Source of the DNA: Taxillus chinensis
Taxonomy: Eukaryota; Streptophyta; Magnoliopsida; Santalales; Loranthaceae
DNA length: 64,000 nt
Reading direction: 5' to 3'
Assembly: GCA_023512835.1 (NCBI GenBank)
Contig: CM042087.1
Span: 53,857,897-53,921,896 of the forward strand
Under the pieces are notes generated by a model, which made no database searches, was not told the origin of the DNA, and saw nothing but the letters and a program-made list of their open reading frames with translations. This document shows, one piece after another, positions 63,396 to 64,000 of this stretch. Each line of letters opens with the position of its first letter. Position 1 is the first letter of the stretch. The position numbers and the translations under genes were made by a program.

Positions 63396-64000
63396 CATTC
63401 TTCCATTGGACATAGTACTCCACCTGGCTTGAATCTACGCCCCTTCGTGACACGACTCTATGAGAGTGGATTTTCTCTATCTCTTTGTTGTAGGTCTTGC
63501 CTATTGATGCTATTGGTGTCTGCACCACCCGCTGTCCGCTCGTATCTTCCAAGTCTTCATGGTAAGGCTTGAGCAAACTAACGTGGAATACTGGATACCT
63601 TTGTAAGCTAGTCGGGAGGTCTAGTTTGTATGAGAACCTTCCAAACTCTCTTAAGAACCTTGAAAGGTCCCTCATAGCGGCGCACCAAACCCTTATGTAA
63701 CTGTATAAGTGCTTTGGTTTGGCGCGTAAGAAGTTTGAGCATCACCATGTCTCCTTCCTGAAATTCCAAGGGCCTCCTTTGTTGATTCGACCACTTCTTC
63801 ATCTTTTTTGCTGCCTTGTGCAAGTATGCCATGGCTAGATCCGTCTGTTCATGCCATCCTTTTGCAAACTTGAACGTTGCGGGCTCTTTCCAAGTGTACC
63901 CCTGAATGATGGAAGTGGGCGTCAATGGTTGCGACCAGGTTGCAAGTTCGAAAGGGCTCTCATTTGTGGACTCACTCTTCGCAAGGTATACGAGAATTGG
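63340..64000 (-). pseudogene. pol: Integrase C terminus and chromodomain of the short-LTR chromovirus
   Basis: From the right edge: SPFELATWSQPLTPTSII, FAKGWHEQTDLAMAYLHKAA, RRPLEFQEGDMVMLKLL, then HKGLVRRYEGPFKVLKRV (GPF-type motif). After a frame change near 63640, YKLDLPTSLQRYPVFHVSLL, KPYHED, and KEIEKIHSHRVVSRRGVDSS with EYYVQWKNE, a chromodomain. The frame is then lost at the insertion near 63400. It would guide integration of the element to chromatin. Confidence 0.88.

Larger units (their letters stand above)
61535..64000 (-). mobile_element. Short-LTR chromovirus (Reina/Galadriel-like), partial, runs off the right edge
   Basis: On the minus strand, integrase C terminus (64000 to about 63610), chromodomain (to about 63400), a foreign insertion, the end of pol (about 62095-61930), a polypurine tract and a 380-bp 3' LTR. 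It inserted into the RT start of the decayed copia element. The left target duplication should be CCGCG (61530-61534). The partner and the 5' half are outside the window. Confidence 0.85.

Overview
The window is nuclear DNA of a flowering plant, probably a repeat-rich and perhaps woody eudicot; the species cannot be fixed from the sequence. The evidence is a GT-AG intron-containing heavy-metal-associated isoprenylated plant protein (HIPP), plant-type Ty1/copia and Ty3/gypsy (chromovirus, Tat/Ogre-like) retrotransposons, AT-rich spacers and many dinucleotide microsatellites. Only one gene looks intact. Most of the rest is transposable-element DNA of several ages.

Layout. 1-3.45 kb: spacer with three long poly-G runs, a GC-rich stretch and MITE-like AT-rich DNA. 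3.6-5.35 kb: HIPP7-like gene, five coding exons (+), with two HMA domains and a CaaX end. 5.4-8.39 kb: spacer with a Tat-type LTR remnant (-). 8.39-28.22 kb: a three-level nest. A solo LTR (TSD GTTTT) is split by a Tekay-type chromovirus (+, TSD GCCAT), whose RNase H region is split by a Ty1/copia element (-, TSD GGTTT). All three insertions have both target duplications in the window. 28.2-31.85 kb: spacer, a gypsy LTR remnant, a microsatellite and a reversed gypsy LTR end. 31.85-38.57 kb: a fragment of the same copia LTR, then tandem Tat/Ogre-like LTRs with 118-bp repeat arrays and a tRNA-Arg-type primer site. 38.6-42.5 kb: gypsy LTR end, gypsy gag remnant (-), another copia LTR fragment and a gypsy RT remnant (+). 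43.2-43.6 kb: a fragment of a GIL1/DUF641 gene (-). 46.9-48.7 kb: a decayed A1 aspartic protease gene (+). 53.09-55.28 kb: a 2.1-kb uninterrupted (AAT)n array that flips into (ATT)n. 55.3-58.3 kb: three copies of a roughly 1-kb unit, with a poly(A)-ended insertion in the last. 58.8-61.5 kb: a heavily decayed copia polyprotein (+), itself interrupted by a short-LTR chromovirus (-) that runs off the right edge.

The most unusual observations are the complete triple nest, the very long inverted AAT/ATT array, TTGACC-rich tandem repeats in the Tat-type LTRs, and a systematic pattern of 1-base differences at CAG/CTG triplets. These differences separate LTR pairs and coincide with most frameshifts in otherwise well-preserved element genes. 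The pattern suggests base-calling error at CHG-methylated sites, so several broken reading frames may be artefacts.
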